Origin: Bolinopsis microptera
Taxonomy: Eukaryota; Ctenophora; Tentaculata; Lobata; Bolinopsidae
DNA: 64,000 nt
Direction: 5' to 3'
NCBI RefSeq assembly: GCF_026151205.1
Contig: NC_087078.1
Span: forward strand, 18,059,118-18,123,117
Of the stretch, positions 62,318 through 64,000 are shown in pieces. Position numbers and translations under genes: made by a program. Positions within the stretch are counted from its first letter, which is position 1, and each line of letters starts with the position of its first letter. Below the pieces are notes generated by a model, which saw only the letters and a list, made by a program, of their open reading frames with translations, was not told where the DNA came from and ran no database searches.

Positions 62318-64000
62318 GCAGCTTGGGTCCATGCAAGTAAGCTGAATATGAATGGGGTATACGGACATAATGTGACTGCTGCTTCACACCCTAACAACAT
62401 CACAGCCAGGAATATGACTTCCAACCATAACCAGACCAATACCCATCAAAAAACTGGAGCTGACCAGAAAGTGGTCCACCAACAAGTTGGTTACACTGCA
62501 CTTAACCAACAATTTGTCCCTCAGTATCAAGGCCACACATCTCATTTTAATTCTCAACTTCAACATTCAAATCACAATTCCAATCATAGATCCTTAAGTT
62601 ACCATCCAGGCCAATTAGGTGTCACGAGTTCTATAGTTGATAAACGTCAACTTAAAGTTCAAGCAGGCAATCAAGCACCTCTGAATGTTCAAAGGACCCA
62701 AAACAACGACCTAAAAGTGGGTATCCAAGGTCATGTAATTCGTCAGACTACTCAACTCGCTACTGCAAAACCCTATCAGTATGACATAAAGAAACAACCG
62801 GCACACGTCCAATCAACAAACCATACAAATGTTAAAGGAATTTACTTTCCTAAGAAAGTTGCAGTTACAGCAAGACAACAACTTAGTCATTTGAGTCCAA
62901 AATCTGGTCACAAAGTTCAAAAAGTTAGCCTCCTAACTCAAACAAAACATGTTCAGTCTAACCTTATCAAAATGTCTCATGAATCGAGTGCCTCGCAACA
63001 ACACTCGCAACAACACTCGCAACAACACTCGCAACAACACTCGCAACAACACTCGCAACAACACTCGCAACAACACTCGCAACAACACTCGCAACAACAC
63101 TCGCAACAACACTCGCAACAACCTAGCACCTTTAAACCAAACCACTCAAGAAATGCTGATTCTCACAAATTAGCGGCTAATCCTCCCCGTCAGAATGTTC
63201 AGCACCCTGGTTATCATTGGAATGACTGCCAGACCAACACTTTCACTTCTCTACAGCATCCTAATTCATCTAAATCCGATGGTCAAGTTGTTGTCAGAGA
63301 ACAGGCTGAAGACTTTGGAGTGGTATCTGATGCCACACGTAAGCATGATCCCAACACTTGTAGTAGGTGTATTCTCCGCGGAAGAGCCGGAGGAGCATCT
63401 TTAGAGATTCCTGTGCAACAGAATCCCGCTGATCGAGCAGATGATGTTGACGCTAAAAATAAATATGCAGGACACAAATATGATGAAAAAGCAACTGTTG
63501 CTGACAATGGCAGCTGTAATTGTTTACCAAGTAAATGCAATTGTAAAACTAAAAGAGGATCTGTTAGGGTCAGGAACTGCAGCTGCATTTCATCTTCAAA
63601 ATGTCGCCACACAGCCATCAAGACGGAGGACCTGAGTGGTAGAGTTGAAATCAATGGAACAAGTTCATGTTCCTGTGATCCCACCCAAGCGTGCAGGTGC
63701 GGCAAACGAGTGATCTGCTCTAGTCATCCAGGATATGCCTGCTCATGTACTAATGGATTGGATATAGCTGCCACCTCTTCTGAAGTGATTGCTGTTCCTA
63801 ATCGGAGTCGATCACGGAGCAGCTGCTTGTGCGCGCCCAATTCTTGCACGTGCACAAAGGTCACCATGAGAGTCCGTACCTGTAGCTGTTTATCCCTCTC
63901 CAAATGCCAACACACTATCAATATCCGTACTGTCAGCCCACTTGAGCAGCCTTGTGTTTGCCAGGAAGATTGCAGGTGTCAGCCCTGTACTGGTCTGTCG
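62318..64000 (+). CDS. Gln/His-rich protein with SQQH repeats and Cys-rich modules, 3' end outside
   Basis: One frame is open from the acceptor at 62,317 to the window edge. The first Met is at 62,348 (MNGVYGHNVTAASHP), giving at least 551 residues. Residues 1-215 are Asn/Gln/His/Ser-rich and disordered. Residues 216-258 are eleven SQQ(H/P) units from an exact 12-bp tandem repeat (62,993-63,124). Residues 338-551 are Cys-rich. Two modules about 103 residues apart (starting near 390 and 493) each contain CxC-x4/5-CxC, then VR-x-CSC-x4-KCxHT, and then CxC-x2/3-CRC. The CxC density suggests metal (Cu or Zn) thiolate binding, as in metallothionein-like or CXC-type proteins. I do not recognise the exact family. 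The Q-rich plus Cys-cluster layout would suit a metal-responsive transcription factor, which is inference. Confidence 0.75.

Noticed and set aside
62933-63173. Frames reading LLRVLLRV (minus) and NNTRNNTR (plus) through the 12-bp repeat
   Set aside because: They are other-frame translations of the SQQ(H) repeat. The long open frame that runs from 62,318 to the window edge without a stop is the credible one.
1-64000. tRNA, rRNA or other structured RNA genes
   Set aside because: I saw no cloverleaf A/B-box pair or rRNA core sequence. A covariance-model scan would be needed to be sure.

Overview
The window looks like nuclear DNA from an AT-rich, repeat-laden invertebrate animal genome. Supporting signs are short GT-AG introns (about 100-125 bp), a rhodopsin-like GPCR, F-box proteins, a LINE reverse-transcriptase tail, Ty3/gypsy remnants and many DNA transposons with clean target-site duplications (TSDs). 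I cannot name the species. No rRNA, tRNA or CRISPR array was recognised, and there is no bacterial operon structure. Several reading frames break by one base in short runs, so part of the decay could be assembly error.

Layout. 0-1 kb: frameshifted GPCR (minus), running to the window edge. 1.2-2.4 kb: LINE tail between direct repeats, then a 135-bp MITE. 4.4-28.8 kb: three tandem but decayed copies (U1, U2, U3) of a multi-gene unit. Each is read mostly on the minus strand: a TATA-driven three-exon gene of unknown function (called X here), P-loop (Walker A) exons, a spliced beta-rich gene (called Y here), and a 133-codon frame that resembles a family found in large virus-like or Polinton-like elements. 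A 2.7-kb piggyBac-like element separates U1 from U2. A 5.2-kb LTR-like cassette with four unrecognised ORFs interrupts U3. 29-38 kb: tandem repeats, including a duplicated pair of small single-pass membrane-protein genes. 39-40 and 48-49 kb (minus) and 57 kb (plus): a small two-exon gene family (called D here). 41.4-44.4, 45.1-48.2 and 52.1-53.8 kb: three large fold-back elements. 49.7-50.5 and 55.3-56.9 kb: F-box genes, one intact. 58.8-59.8 kb: gypsy integrase tail. 60.3-64.0 kb: a real gene whose last visible exon encodes a Gln/His-rich protein with a SQQH tandem repeat and a Cys-rich tail, open at the window edge.

The most striking theme is a set of non-autonomous fold-back transposons. 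They begin with GG, carry 8-bp TSDs, and each is filled with its own private motif array that inverts at the centre. The clearest is 45,093-48,246, where a 16-bp motif recurs about every 155 bp and flips orientation mid-element. Empty-site paralogues inside the window date two insertions (52,087-53,814 and 19,353-24,574) as genuine transposition events.
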